Source: Gadus chalcogrammus
Lineage: Eukaryota > Chordata > Actinopteri > Gadiformes > Gadidae
Length of the DNA: 64,000 nucleotides
Direction: 5' to 3'
NCBI RefSeq assembly: GCF_026213295.1
Contig: NC_079415.1
Span: 19,276,237-19,340,236, forward strand
The position numbers and the translations under genes were made by a program. This document shows, piece after piece, positions 49,325 to 60,727 of this stretch; the stretch's first letter is position 1; every line of letters begins with the position of its first letter. Below the pieces are notes generated by a model that saw nothing but the letters and a program-made list of their open reading frames with translations, searched no databases and had not been told where the DNA came from.

Positions 49325-52300
49325 CACAATCACATGTCAACTCACCACGACCTCTGCTGCGTTGAGTTCTCCAAAAATTTGTTCCGTTGATGGTGCAGGG
49401 ACACCACTGAGAGTCCCAAAGTCGTCGGGGGTCATCTGGTCTCATCGCTCTTTTCCGAGGCATGCCCCTCCCTGCCGCCAACTGGTCCAACTTGCAGCGT
49501 AGGATGGCACACTGGAGGTCTTTTATGTACTCATAACTCTTCTTGACCTTCTTTATGTACAGACAGAAGCCACCGCTTTTTTTTGTTGTACATTTTGTGG
49601 TAGCTGACAGGACACAAAAAGTACAGTTACCAACAAATAAAAATGTGGTAAGTTGATATGAGATGTGTTTCACTTTATAAGGAGAATAAACAAAAGATAG
49701 ACTATCAAAGAACAATATAGTATATAAAGGGTGTATTTTGAATTCCTCAAATAAATGTTCAAACAGACTTCAGACTTGACCTCATTGTCGTTGTACCCTC
49801 CACAACCATGTCACGCCCAGTGGGGAAAAAAATGTCATTATGACATGAGGTGGTAGGCCCTGTCAGCGGTCAACCGACTTTTTAAAGTGCAGCACAGACA
49901 CAGTACTTCGGCATGACCAGTAGGTTGGTGGGCCCCTATAATGTGGTAAAGCTAAAAATCTGACAACACACACTACTAGGGGTTATACCTTCCACAAATG
50001 CAATTGCACAGCTGTGCAATCTTATTTATTGCAAATTACACTTATAAGTGACTTGCTGTAAAGGTTTTTGCTTTGCTATGATTTTTTTGACCAGCACCCA
50101 ATTACACACCAAATCTACTAATTATCTGTTCACGGGGGAGTCAGAATTATGATTTTTTGTGTTTTAAACATCAACATACCTGTATTTGCCATCTGCCTTC
50201 ACATAGTAGGGTCGGCTGCAGTGTTCATTGTAGTCGAGGGCAGCTAAAAGTGTTCGGGCCGCATACACAGGTGGTACGAAGGCGATTCGTTTTGATGCGT
50301 ACATCAGAAGGTGTGCATGGAAACACTCCAGGGCACCAGTGGATCTGGCATCAGAGAGGGAGGAACAATTAAAGATATGATTGGTTACATAACTTCAGCA
50401 AAAACAATTATTACTAAATAGTAATGTAGTTTCAATCTATTATCCCAAAGTACACAAGAGCTGCATTTCTTGTCATTCTGTAGAAGGCCATTATGTATGT
50501 ATTGCACAATAATAAATGTTACTAGTACAACACATCTAAACAAAAGCTTATTATATTGAAGGCTGACTCATTACCTAAAGGTCAAGTACTTTGGAATCGT
50601 CTTTGACCACCTCTCATCCATGATCAGTTCTGTGATTTTGCGGTGTGCAGTGCTTCCCTTTGGAATAAGCTCCTTGTTGCTATTTTCCTCCAATGGGCCA
50701 TGGTAACAGCCGCCAAGTCCCCACTGGTGTTCTCCAGTGACATGGTGCAGCAATCCTGTCCACATGTCCTGAATAGGCAATTCAGATGAATATGAAAAAA
50801 AAATTGTTATAATGTATAATTTCAATACATTGACAATACACTTACTTATAGAAATTACAGTGAAAAACATACCCAGAAATCCTCCACTGTATTTGCTGCC
50901 TTGCAGCAGTACCAAAAGTGGTTGCAGATATCCTTCTTCCAGACAAGTAATAGTGAACAGCCTTTTTGGAGGCCGGCCTAAATTGAAAAAAAGAGAATGA
51001 TTCTGCTTCAGAATGATAACTAACAAATATATGACATTTCTAAAATATTTTTGAAAACAAATACAGTAATCCATCTTTACATAGCAGTAACTTACAGCAT
51101 GGATTTTTTTGCCAAGATTCTTGGCTCCGTGCCACATGTCCAGCGTGTGCTTGACGCCACTGTCCTTGTACAGCCCTTTGTTTTTGTCTGGAAAATAATG
51201 ATTACAAAAATACACAGTATAATATCTCAGTATAATTGCCAACTGTTTTGTTGTTATTGTTTTTCTTCCAATAATTCTTAAAATCATACATTGTTTTTCC
51301 AAACCCAATTAGATGCATCTACAGAAGCACTTACTGAATAGGGCCGATATTTGGCTGTGTGCATCAGTGCAGAACTCAATGACATCAAGATCTTGCTTCA
51401 GCGTGTCTAATGTCTCTATAAAGGCCACCTTCTCCATGTTGGTCGATTTCCGCGAAGTCTCACGCTTGTCCACATTCACCACATAAATTATTTGTCTTGT
51501 GGCATTGTCCATGGCAGTGTACGTACAGTACTGGGCGCAGAATCCTGGACTGTCCATCCTTCCATCTCCTTAAAATACAGACGACAAAACAGAATATGAT
51601 GATAAATAAGTTTGTGGTGCCAGAACATGCATGAAAATGTGGATGCGTCTTGCATAATTGTTTATGTTCTTAGTTTACTATGGGTGTGTTGATGTATGTG
51701 TGTGTGTCGGTGAAACTAACCGAGAGCAACAGTTGGTCCTAATGTCTTCACATTGGCAATCACTTTGGCTCTTCTCGCATTCCAGAACGCCTTTATAGTG
51801 TCCACACAGTAGTTGTCTTGGATGCCCGCAAAGTATCTCTCATTGATCATCCCCATATTCATGAAGTTGAAAAGCATTTTCACCTTTGTGTAGTTGTTGC
51901 CTGTGAGCAAAATGTTGGTGGCCATTAGAAAGTCTCCTAACTGACTGCCAAATTTTAAAGTTGGTTGGGAAGACCACCGCCACACGATATGACCTTGAGG
52001 ACACAGCTGAAAAAGGGGCAGGAGAAAACACATGGAAAAAATGTAATAAGTGAAGTAATATAAAACAATGATAATATTTTGTATTAAAAACGAAATTACA
52101 TGTGCTACCAAAACATGACTTACCCATTCAATGACGGCAGCTGTGACCCTTGACTTGATGTTAATCTCAAAAGGTCCTTTTGCCTGACATTGTTTTTGGG
52201 TGATGGGGTCCTTCCCATTACAAGAATCTATTGGCAAAGCAACAAACTCACAAAGCTGCCTCAGACAGTCATGGTAAGCAATAGAAGCCGGTTTGCCAAT

Positions 52301-54239
52301 TATATCCTCTTCCACCTCAACAGTTATCTCTGATCTATATGGTTGCCTTCTTTGCTTTTTTTGGGGAAGATGTTGTGTCTCTTGCTCTTGCTCCAGCACA
52401 GAGAGATCTTCTTCATGATCATCTTGATCTGTGTCGTCTCCCGTGTCATGCACAGTGTCTTCCATGGTGACTGAATGGACATTCTTCAAGGATGAACCCA
52501 GTATTCAGAGACTTGCCTTTGCTGTAAAATGAAAGAATATTTCTATAGTGTTTCATATTATTATTAATACTAATAATCATAAGCGAAATATAAAATCAGG
52601 GTAAAAAATGTCAAAACAGGGTTGGTTATGAAGATTGATAATAACCATACCACACACGAAAAAAGGTTGGCACGTAATCTGGGTCGTCGCTGTATTGCAG
52701 TCAGAGTCTTCCTCTACAGTGTCCTCCTCTTCCAACAGCAAATCTGATTGCGCCTCCATGTCTGGATTGCCAAGAAGGATCGTATTCGTCCTCATCGTGG
52801 TCAATGCTGATGACAGACAACCCCAGCTAGTTACATTATGTTACATACACAGAATTTACAGAAATAATAACCCATAAAATAACATGAAAAGTCTCATCTT
52901 ATATCCTTGAAAACACTTACATAGAGTTTGTTATATCATTAAATGCGTCCTCATTGATGTCACCCAATCTTTCATCTGCTGATGTAACACTGCATTAGGA
53001 AATCAGAAAGAAGTCAGTATTACATAATTATACATTTGGATGAGTGAATAAAAGGACTCTTCACTTTAAAAATATGTTATTGTTAACATTTGACAGTAAA
53101 ACCTAGGTACCACTTTACCTTGCCTTGTATTGTGAGAAGTGAGGTCTCAGCCGAAGTAGCTGTCCAAACCCTCCACTCCATGAACAGAGAAATCCCTCCT
53201 CTCTACAGATGTATACATGAAATAATAATGGCATGTTTTCACAACATTAGATAAGTTGCTTGCCACACAGCACTGAGGTAGAGACGACTATAGTGTTCTG
53301 GAAACATCAGTTACATTCTCATGTTCTGATGGGGTAGGGAAACTGTATAGCATCAGCTCTAGGTTTGATTTCACACCAATAACGTATCACTTTTAACATG
53401 TACTTGTTCATGCCATCCAGCAAAACACAACGCATGTGTGATCCACGTTGCTATGGGCAAAACGATAACATTAACAAACAAGGGCTTTACCGTTCTGGAA
53501 AAGATTCGGGCAATGGTGGACAATGGTGGCGGGAGTGAGGCCTCTTGAAAACCATGTTTTTACTGGCGTCGACGTTGTTTTTTTTCCGTAACTAAAACAC
53601 AAACATGCACATGCAGTTGCACACACAAATATTACGTGAGTGGGCGGGTTGTACCAGCAGAAAGTTAAAATATGATAAACTGTACCTTGTACTGAACATG
53701 GAACAGCGACAAACACAGATATGATATGACTTACACCTATGATTTACACACACATGGACAGTTAGCACCCTGCTAACTGCTGCCTTCGGTGTATGAATGT
53801 GTGTGTGAATGAGCCAAAACAATTTACAGCACACTAGTACTGTGGTAAAAACGGTGAGGAAGACTATAAGTGGAGAATATTTCGTTATTTCCCGAGCAAA
53901 CTGCTTAAGTAGCTGGAGCTAACGGTAGGTCCGTTAGCATTATGCTAAACGTGATTCCGGTAAGTGTCTGCAACAAATAGTCAATCGTAAGGTTATATGA
54001 TGTTTTTGGTTATGTTATGCAAAATAAAAGTACCTTTCCAGCAGAAACTCCGCGACCATTTCATCCGATTTTAGCTCTGGCTGCAGGTTCATCAGTTCCC
54101 TCCATTGCTCAAAAGCAGAGCCGATGTTTACTCGACGTTTTCCTCTGCAGTGTCGAGTTCTTTTTTTCGGGTGACCATCTCTGCTAAACTTTTGTTTTTT
54201 CCCCCTGGGAGCGGTTGTTTCAGTACGTGGTTGTACCAC
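49325..54239 (-). pseudogene. Kolobok transposase, about 13 exons
   Basis: Approximate exons on the minus strand: 54,239-54,034; 53,593-53,492; 53,207-53,119; 52,991-52,922; 52,808-52,681; 52,511-52,131; 52,010-51,720; 51,568-51,335; 51,188-51,099; 50,978-50,872; 50,768-50,578; 50,345-50,182; 49,603-49,325. Most have clear AG and GT borders. Readings include SAFEQWRELMNLQPELKSDE (exon 1), EGFLCSWSGGFGQLLRLRPH (exon 3), GDFLMATNILLTGNNYTKVK (7), DGRMDSPGFCAQYCTYTAMD and EFCTDAHSQISALF (8), TLDMWHGAKNLGKKIHA (9), GCSLLLVWKKDICNHFWYCC (10), DMWTGLLHHVTGEHQWGLGG (11), AHLLMYASKRIAFVPPVY (12). This is the fish Kolobok transposase. Exon 5 and the last exon seem frameshifted, so the copy is probably just inactive. 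Confidence 0.85.
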
Positions 54240-54602
54240 TTTGGTCCGCCATCATCAGCCGCTACTCTCTACTTACTGACTGCGTGGAATCAAAACAAAA
54301 CCCTCTATTTGAGGACGTCGCCTTGATGACGCGGGCCCGAATGCGCCACAAGAAGCAGACGGAAAACCGCGAAAAACCTGCATGTCCATCTAGCAAACAG
54401 ACAGGTCTGTCGGCCAATAAGATCCTTCGGTCCGAAGAATCTTATTGGTTTGAAGTTTTCACTAAATATTATGAGGGTGAAATAATGTTTGTTTTTTACT
54501 CCTGGTGGGTCTGTCTTGCATTTTAGAGTGTTATTACCTTATTAATACCAATTTAATCTTATCCAAAAAAAGTGTAAAAATGCAACAAAGGTAAGAGTCC
54601 CT

Positions 54603-54684
54603 TTAATAATCGTTCCTCACGGAGATTCCTTCTGAGGATCGCAGCCTCTACGTCCACAGGCTCTCGTAGAAAAGGACATGCCAT
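54603..54684 (-). pseudogene. HARBI1-like transposase N-terminus, cut by Kolobok
   Basis: ATG at 54,684 gives MACPFLREPVDVEAAILRRN and then LREERLL up to the TTAA at 54,603. This is the typical start of Harbinger transposases in fish. The reading continues left of the Kolobok element at 46,280, and the Kolobok target TTAA lies within the Leu-Leu codons. Confidence 0.82.
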
Positions 54685-54917
54685 TTCTAAACACTTCCTT
54701 CTGTCGGAGAGCTGGCCTTCAGCCTTGTAGACAACCAAACTAGAGTAGGTCTAACCACCTCCCGAGCAGGTTAGGTCCACGGCGTATGTTGCCGCAGCAA
54801 CTAACTCTCGGTTGCGCTGAACCTGCTACCTGAAACGGAAAACCCAGAGTTTCCCACTAACTCAGAGCGAACAAACTCGGGGTTGCCTCAAAACCAGCTA
54901 CCTGAAACAGGGCTCAG

Positions 54918-55394
54918 GTTGTCATGGTCATACTATGTTTGATTTCGAGTAAAAAAAAGAAAAAGACATCAAACGTCAAAAAAAGGTCTTTGGTATAGTA
55001 TAGCCTACAGTCTAAAAAATAATGGTATGACGGTTGCTATGATTTTTAAGGCTGCCCCAACATTTACAAACTATTGACTTTGAACGTATTTAATATTACT
55101 ATATACTTACTGAAAAGCAAGTTCTTTGTTGCCATCCTACTAAAAGGCTTTTTTGTTATTGACACCCTTCCAGTTTATCTGATGGGACACCTCATCAGTT
55201 AAGAGCCTGCCCAGGATGTTCTAATAAGCTCCTTCAGGGCGAAGCAAGACCCCTCCGCTTCGCGTCGGTGTCCGGTTCACCCTGTCTGGGCTTATTTTCC
55301 CGATAATGGCGTTTTATACATTTTCCTTTACATAACAGCGACACATTAAAACAGACCAGGACAGACCAAATAACAATGTGTGTTTTTTTAATCA
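54918..55394. other. Unassigned sequence
   Basis: No gene. A block at 55,238-55,275 (GGGCGAAGCAAGACCCCTCC and following) resembles 16,900-16,932, so both may come from one short repeat family. Confidence 0.45.
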
Positions 55395-55395
55395 G

Positions 55396-55452
<57 letters not shown>
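55395..55452. repeat. (TG)n microsatellite
   Basis: Pure GT/TG run of about 58 bases. Confidence 0.98.
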
Positions 55453-55453
<1 letters not shown>

Positions 55454-55744
55454 CACTGGGTCAAAAGCAGCGAAATAATTTTCCCCAAAAAGGGACAATG
55501 AAGGATAACTTAACTTAGCTTAACTTAACTACCATAACATATACTGCCGAAAATGCTATTCCATTTTAAATCAAATAGGCTACAGACTCATGATTATCAC
55601 CTCTCAGCTAACAATAGCCTGTTGCAAAAAGTGATAACTGAAAAATGATTTAGGCCCAGCTAGTCATAATATCAAACATCATTACAATCATACGTAAATG
55701 ATGATAAAAAAACAAAAAGACCAGACTGTGAATGTCACAATATA

Positions 55745-56130
55745 TCAATAAATAGTCACATAAATGAATCTAAATCAATAATAAATCCTACTTACAAAAC
55801 CGTGTTCCAGCAAAGAAAATCTCAACTGATATGATCGTCTCGGCTCTTGGTGTACTTCCAACCGTTATGGCGCGTCCGTGTTCGCGGATCAGACACGGGT
55901 CCGACACGGGTCCGCTCAGGATCCGCAATATATCAATAAATAATCAAATAAATAAATCAAAATAATAAATAATAATAAATCAATAATAAATCATACTTAC
56001 GCAACCATGTTTGAGCTAAGAAAAACTCAACTTATATGATCATCTCGGCTCTTGGTGTAGGCTACTTCCAACAGTTATAAGTAAAGGCGCGTCCGCGTTC
56101 ACTGATCCGACACAGGTCCGCTCAGGATCC
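55745..56130. repeat. Tandem duplication of a unit of about 190 bases
   Basis: Two adjacent copies (about 55,745-55,930 and 55,935-56,130) share the order AATCAATAATAAATC, CTACTTAC or CATACTTAC, CTCGGCTCTTGGTGTA, GGCGCGTCCG and CCGCTCAGGATCC. They differ at scattered bases. The unit is unassigned. Confidence 0.8.
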
Positions 56131-56449
56131 ACTGTTTGACTGTAGAATTTTGGAGGCGGACCCGAGCCTCTTGGCAGCGCCAAAATGGATGTGACAGTAA
56201 CGCTGGTTTGGTGACTCATAGGCGGTTCCGCCTAGGAGTCTCCTGCTGTGTGGGAAAATTCCTTTCACCCAATTCCTTCTCCACCATGGCCGATATAACC
56301 CCCACTACGAGTCCTTGTTGTGGAAGTACATGAGAGTCGGAGAACCAGACGCAGTCTTTAAGTTTCATAATATCAGAGAATATCCCCGTCGGTTCTGTCG
56401 CGGCGCAATGGATGAAGAAAGATCGTATACACGTCAGAAGAAAAAACTT

Positions 56450-56739
56450 TTATTTTGACTGGACCGCTCGAGTCCGCATACGACCGAGAGGTAGGAACAA
56501 TGTAGCGTCGGAGAAATGACATGAACCCGAAGTGAACTGACAGCTGTCCACTGAAAACAACTTTCTCCAATGCCGCTTGTGTTTGTTGTTGCTGGGACCT
56601 AGAGGTCAACCGGAAGTGGCTCTATAACCACTTGTTGAAAGGGCTACAGCGGCTAGGATAATTGAAACTGTCCGTTCGTGTAGCAAAATCGGTATAAGGC
56701 TTAATCCGACCTAGCTGTCACATGTAAACGCACTGATTG
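56450..56739. repeat. Right inverted arm of the compound insertion
   Basis: Inverse of two separated left blocks: 19,200-19,380 (GTGGTTATAGAGCCACTTCC and GACCCGAAGTGAACTGACA) and 17,498-17,573 (CGGATTAAGCCTTATACCGA). In the right arm the two blocks are contiguous; in the left arm they are pushed apart by three miniature elements. Confidence 0.82.
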
Positions 56740-56742
56740 AGT

Positions 56743-57178
56743 GACTGGTGCAGCCCCATCGTGCTTGTGGGAAAGCCGGATGGGTCTGTCTGGCTCTGTG
56801 GATTACCGTAGGGTGAACGCAGTTTCTAAGTTTGATTCCTACCCAATGCCCCGGATCGACAAGCTCGTCAAGTGTCGTTTTAGGGTATTAAAACAGCGCT
56901 CTGCGAGGAAGCGGTCCTGTGTGCTCCTAACTTTGATCTACCTTTCTCCCTGCAGACAGACGCATCAGACAGGGGGTTGGGTGCTGTCCTGACCCAGCAG
57001 GTGGAGGGGGCCCACCGAGTGGTGCCGTACCTGAGCCGCAAGTTTCCAGACCGTGAGGGCCGGTATAGCACGGTCGAGAAGGAGTGTCTCGCCATCAGAT
57101 GGGTGGTCGGCGCCCTCCGCTACTACCTGCTGGGCTTCGCGTTGACCCTCTACTCCGACCACGCCATGAATAGTACAA
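56743..57178 (+). pseudogene. Gypsy reverse transcriptase and RNase H remnant
   Basis: The plus strand reads DWCSPIVLVGKPDGSV, then after a shift SVDYRRVNAVSKFDSYPMPR and IDKLVK: the first reverse transcriptase blocks. The catalytic palm is missing. The reading then jumps to LQTDASDRGLGAVLTQQVEG (about 56,950-57,010), PYLSRKFPDREGRYSTVEKE and CLAIRWVVGALRYYLLGF, ending LYSDHA, which is the RNase H domain with its catalytic Asp and Glu. It continues the reading interrupted at 17,497. The element is deleted and inactive. Confidence 0.82.
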
Positions 57179-57179
57179 C

Positions 57180-57620
57180 AAACCCTCTAATATTGATTTA
57201 AATTAAGTGGATTTATTAGATACCTGTTATTAGACTATTCAATCTGGAACAATTAAGCAATTTTTGTTGCTAGCAAAAAGAAGAAGAAAAAAAAGAATTC
57301 CATTTGATTTGGTTCACTTGGTGGTTAAAAGGTAGCTATTACGGCTGGCTTCTGCTTTTACTCAAACTGTAGAGTTCTAAGCACCTTTTCATTTAATGTT
57401 TTAATCTGTGGTTACATAATCCGGAAAAAAGTTAATGTTAATCAAATTATAATTTTAATAAACAGAAAAGAAAGAAAATACTACTGACACTCAACATGTC
57501 TAAGTTTATGCACTTTCCCCTCTAATTCAAGATTCTATCTGTTTTAGCGTGTTGCAATGACTGCAACTGGATGCCTGGACTCTCCTTATGGTTAACAGGC
57601 CAGCACCCCATCACCGAATA
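57180..57620. other. Unassigned AT-rich sequence
   Basis: No gene, tail or terminal repeat recognised between the gypsy remnant and the Rex3-like LINE. Confidence 0.5.
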
Positions 57621-57624
57621 TTTT

Positions 57625-58600
57625 TTTTTTGCCTGTATGCATGTATGTCCTCATTCGCATCCGCTTGTGCGGGGTCGGGTCGCGGGGGCAGCAGCTCAAG
57701 CAGGGGGCCCCAGACTTTCCTTTCCCAGGCCACAATGACCAGCTCTGACGGGGGGTTGACGCTTGTACCTGCGATCTCGTCCTTTCGATCATCACCCATC
57801 CCTCATGACCATAGGTGAGGATAGACTGAGAGCTTTGCCTTGCGGCTCAGCTCTCTTTTCGTCACAACGTTGCGGTAAAGCAAACAAAATACCGCTGCTC
57901 TGATTCTCCGGCCAATCTCATGCTCCATTGTTCCCTCACTCTCGAACAAGACTCAGAGGTACTTGAACCCCTTCACATGGGCTAAGGACTCATTTCCTAT
58001 CTAGAGTAAGCAATCCACCGGTTTCCTGCTAAGAGTCATGACATCAGATTTAGCGGTGCTGATCCTCATCCCTGCCGCTTCACACTCGGCTGCTAACAAA
58101 TCCAGTGAGTGCTGATGGTCCCAGACTGATGATGCCATCAGGAACACATCATCTGCAAAAAGCAGTGATGAGATCCTCAGACCAACGAACTGCAACCCCT
58201 GCGCCTCGTGACCTGCCCATGAAAATCAAAAACAGGATTGGTGACAAGGCGCAGCCCTGGCGGAGGCCAACACCCGCTGGGATCGAAACTGACCTGCAGC
58301 CGAGAATGCGATCACAGCTCTCGCTTTGGGTGTACAGAGATTGGATTGCCCTGAGGAGTACTCATACTCATACACACTCCTGCAGCACCTCCTCCCAGTT
58401 TCTCCCAGGGGACCCAGTCATACGCCTTCTCCAGATCCACAAAACACATTTAGACCGGATGGGCATACTCCCAGGCACCCTCCAGGATTTTTGCGAGAGT
58501 GAAGAGCTGGTCCGTAGTTCCACATCAGGGGGGGAAACCGCATTGTTCCTCTTCAATCTGAGGTTTGACGATCGGCCGAACCCTCCTCTCCATCACCTTG
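57625..58600 (-). mobile_element. Rex3-like (RTE-clade) LINE, 5'-truncated
   Basis: The minus-strand frame at 58,001-58,195 reads GLRISSLLFADDVFLMASSV and AAECEAAGMRISTAKSDVMT, a Rex3-type reverse transcriptase with the intact FADD catalytic block. On the plus strand GGTGACAAGGCGCAGCCCTG at about 58,240 is the stretch just upstream of that block that is conserved in Rex3. The 3' end at 57,640-57,770 holds the CTGCTGCCCCCGCGACCCGA block (minus strand) and a short GATG-like tail. The 5' end is cut at about 58,600 beside a (TG)n tract. Frameshifts make it inactive. Confidence 0.8.
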
Positions 58601-58617
58601 GACTTACTACTCCGCCA

Positions 58618-58620
<3 letters not shown>

Positions 58621-58682
<62 letters not shown>
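58621..58682. repeat. (TG)n microsatellite
   Basis: Pure TG run next to the truncated 5' end of the Rex3-like element. Confidence 0.98.
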
Positions 58683-58685
<3 letters not shown>

Positions 58686-58689
58686 GTGT

Positions 58690-59140
58690 AGGTGTTATTC
58701 GATAGCCTGGTAATGTGTATAGGCCTACGTAAGGTAGTAATATTCAAACAGGTTTAAATAATAAATGTTATAGTATTTCCCATCTTTGCCGAGCAAGAGT
58801 TTTATTTGAAAGTTCAGTGATTGAAACAAATAAAAGCCTGGGCCATTGAAGATTTACGGTAGGCCTACCACTGTCATGCACCTACCCGATGTCAAGTGGA
58901 CCGGGTTGAATTCACTGCGGGTCTCTCTTATATCCATCTTACCAAATATATTTTATCAATGTCCCTCTCAACACTCTGATCTCACAAAAAGGTTAGCAGC
59001 ACGACATCAAGGGACATTTAGGATAGAAAAATATGTGTGATTAATTGCAAGTTAACTATGACATTAATGCGATTAATCACGATTAAATATTTGAATCCCT
59101 TGTCAGCACTGATATATATGCCTGCCAATTATGGCACCCA
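58690..59140. other. Unassigned sequence
   Basis: No element or gene recognised. A GATTAATCACGATTAAAT block at about 59,070 hints at hAT MITE debris. Confidence 0.45.
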
Positions 59141-59144
59141 ATAC

Positions 59145-59340
59145 GTTCCTGATCATCCCTTGGAGGAGGGCTTCCCCTCTCTGCCTTCCTTCTCAAGATT
59201 TCTTCCTTGCTAATTCAGGGAGTTTTTTCTTCCCCTCCGGAGGGGGGTTAAGGTCAGGGGGGTGTGCTACATATAAGGTCTGTTAAGCCCTTGAGACTGT
59301 ACCGGTGATTAAGGGCTATATCCATACAAATAAATTGTAT
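59145..59340 (+). repeat. LINE 3' UTR fragment, plus strand
   Basis: Contains CTGCCTTCCTTCTCAAGATT, CTTCCTTGCTAATTCAGGGA, then GGTGATTAAGGGCTATATCC and ACAAATAAATTGTAT. The sequence of a pyrimidine block, G-rich block, GGGCTATA and AATAAATTG is a common 3' end of fish non-LTR elements. Truncated 5'. Confidence 0.6.
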
Positions 59341-59763
59341 CCTTGAGATAAAACAAGTTCTTGGCGACCTCAGGTCAAATCTAACCTGTTTCTGTAGTTC
59401 ACTTTTGTCCAGTCTACATACATGACCTACATATTTAAGATGTTGTAGGTAGCAAAAGTCACATATTGGGAGGTTGTCAGTTATATAGCGCTGCTGTTCC
59501 TTAGAAAAATTGAAACTCCAGTCCAGGCCTCCTTTGACTTGTAATTTTGGATCAAAATACTTTCTTCTGTCACTCAGAATAGGAGCTTTCTTCCGTTCAA
59601 ATCCACCTCGTACCAACTTTCTCAGAAAAACATGCCATATGACCAAAACCTTGCTAAGTTTGTACTCTGTTAGTTCCCAGGCTTGAACACTGAAGAGGAG
59701 GCGAGATCGGTCACACGTAGTTCGAAACTTCACTCTAGTAGCCAGTCGTATGCATTTGTCCAT
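59341..59763 (-). pseudogene. Non-LTR retrotransposon C-terminal fragment (unassigned clade)
   Basis: A minus-strand frame of 169 codons reads RLLFSVQAWELTEYKL, RKLVRGGFERKK and then LPICDFCYLQHLKYVGHVCR. The R-G-G-x-x-R-K and Y-x-x-H-V-C-R blocks recall the end of certain retrotransposon polymerase proteins, but I cannot name the clade. The last 28 codons, left of 59,340, read into an unrelated plus-strand LINE tail. No polymerase core remains. Confidence 0.45.
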
Positions 59764-59988
59764 TAAAATAATTCAATTCATTCCATTTCTGGAATGCCGC
59801 ACCAATACTTGTGTGAAGGGAAGATGAGATGTTCTCAGAGTTTGTGATGGTACAGTATATGGTAAAAAGTATCGGAACAGGAAGGCCAATTTCTTTGATT
59901 TTGTTGTTCACTGAAGACATTTGGGTTTAAGATCAAAAGATGAGTATGGGACAAGAATTCAGAATTTCAGCTTTTATTTGCTGTTATT

Positions 59989-60724
59989 TACATTTAGGCA
60001 AGGCAACTTTATTTATCTAGCACTTTTCATACACAAGGCAGACTCAAAGTGCTTCACATATAAACATTGTCATACAATAAAATAAAATAATAGATAAGTA
60101 AAAGAAAACATATGCAAAAAAATGGGTAAAATAGAAAGTTAAAAAGGCATTTTAGTATTAAAATAGAAAATAAAGGCAAAGTTAAAAAAGCTTTTTAGAA
60201 AGTGCAATGTATTTAAGATTTTGCAGAAAGCTTAAGCAAACATAAAAGTCTTCAGTCTTGTTTTAAAGGCGCTCAGAGTTGGGGCAAGTCTTAAATCCTC
60301 TGAGAGTTTATTCCAGCTATTTGTTGCATAGTAACTAAGTCCTGCTTTCCCATGTTTCCTGTTTACTCTGGGGATAATTAACAGATTGGTCTCAAAGGAT
60401 CTTAGTGGTCTAGAAGGCTTATGTAGTGGAAGCATATCAGTAAAATATTTTGGGCCTAAACCATGTAGGGATTTATAGGTTAGCAACATGATTTCAAATC
60501 AATTCTCTGACCTACAGGAAGCCAATGTAACGATTTCAGAATTGGTGTAATATGTTCAAATTTTTTGGTCTTTGTTAGAACTCTAGCAGCAGCATTCTGA
60601 ACAATCTGAAGCTTCCTCAAAGTTTGTTTTGGGAGACCTGTAAGGAGACCATTGCAGTAATCAAGCTTACTAGTGATAAAGGCATGTACAAGCTTTTGTA
60701 AGTCTTCGATGGACATAAGCCCTC
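59989..60724 (-). mobile_element. L2-type LINE 3' fragment, minus strand
   Basis: The minus strand reads [40 protein letters not shown] and [13 protein letters not shown] (60,500-60,716), then [20 protein letters not shown] and NRKHGKAGLSYYATNSWNKL (60,232-60,489): the C-terminal end of L2-type polymerase. A stop or frame change at about 60,485 joins the two. The tail at 59,990-60,060 has AGCACTTTGAGTCTGCC on the minus strand. It is 5'-truncated directly beside the SINE. Confidence 0.85.
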
Positions 60725-60727
60725 CAG

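Larger units (their letters stand above)
46281..54602. mobile_element. Kolobok DNA transposon, 8.3 kb, two genes
   Basis: Ends are AGGGACTCCTACCTTTGTTG on the left and, inverted, AGGGACTCTTACCTTTGTTG on the right. TTAA flanks both (46,277-46,280 and 54,603-54,606), the duplication typical of Kolobok. The minus strand carries a transposase gene of about 13 exons; the plus strand carries a three-exon gene with a P2X7-receptor C-terminal-like domain. The two genes converge in the middle (48,460 and about 49,330). The element sits in the Harbinger transposase gene. Confidence 0.9.
38654..54912. mobile_element. PIF/Harbinger transposon enlarged by two nested elements
   Basis: The left end reads AGGCCTGTTTCAGGTAGCTG, and the inverse of the right end is AGCCCTGTTTCAGGTAGCTG. 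Both are followed by GTTT and by blocks with AACTCTGGGTTTTC. CTCAG lies outside both ends (38,649-38,653 and 54,913-54,917), compatible with a 3-bp TCA duplication. It has the two genes expected of the superfamily in convergent orientation: a Myb/SANT-like gene on the plus strand from the left, and a HARBI1-like transposase on the minus strand from the right. A DIRS element (40,194-45,951) and a Kolobok element (46,281-54,602) account for 14.1 of its 16.3 kb. Confidence 0.88.

Noticed and set aside
54105..54526. Plus-strand frames near the right end of Kolobok
   Set aside because: They lie opposite exon 1 of the transposase and its terminal region and show no motif.
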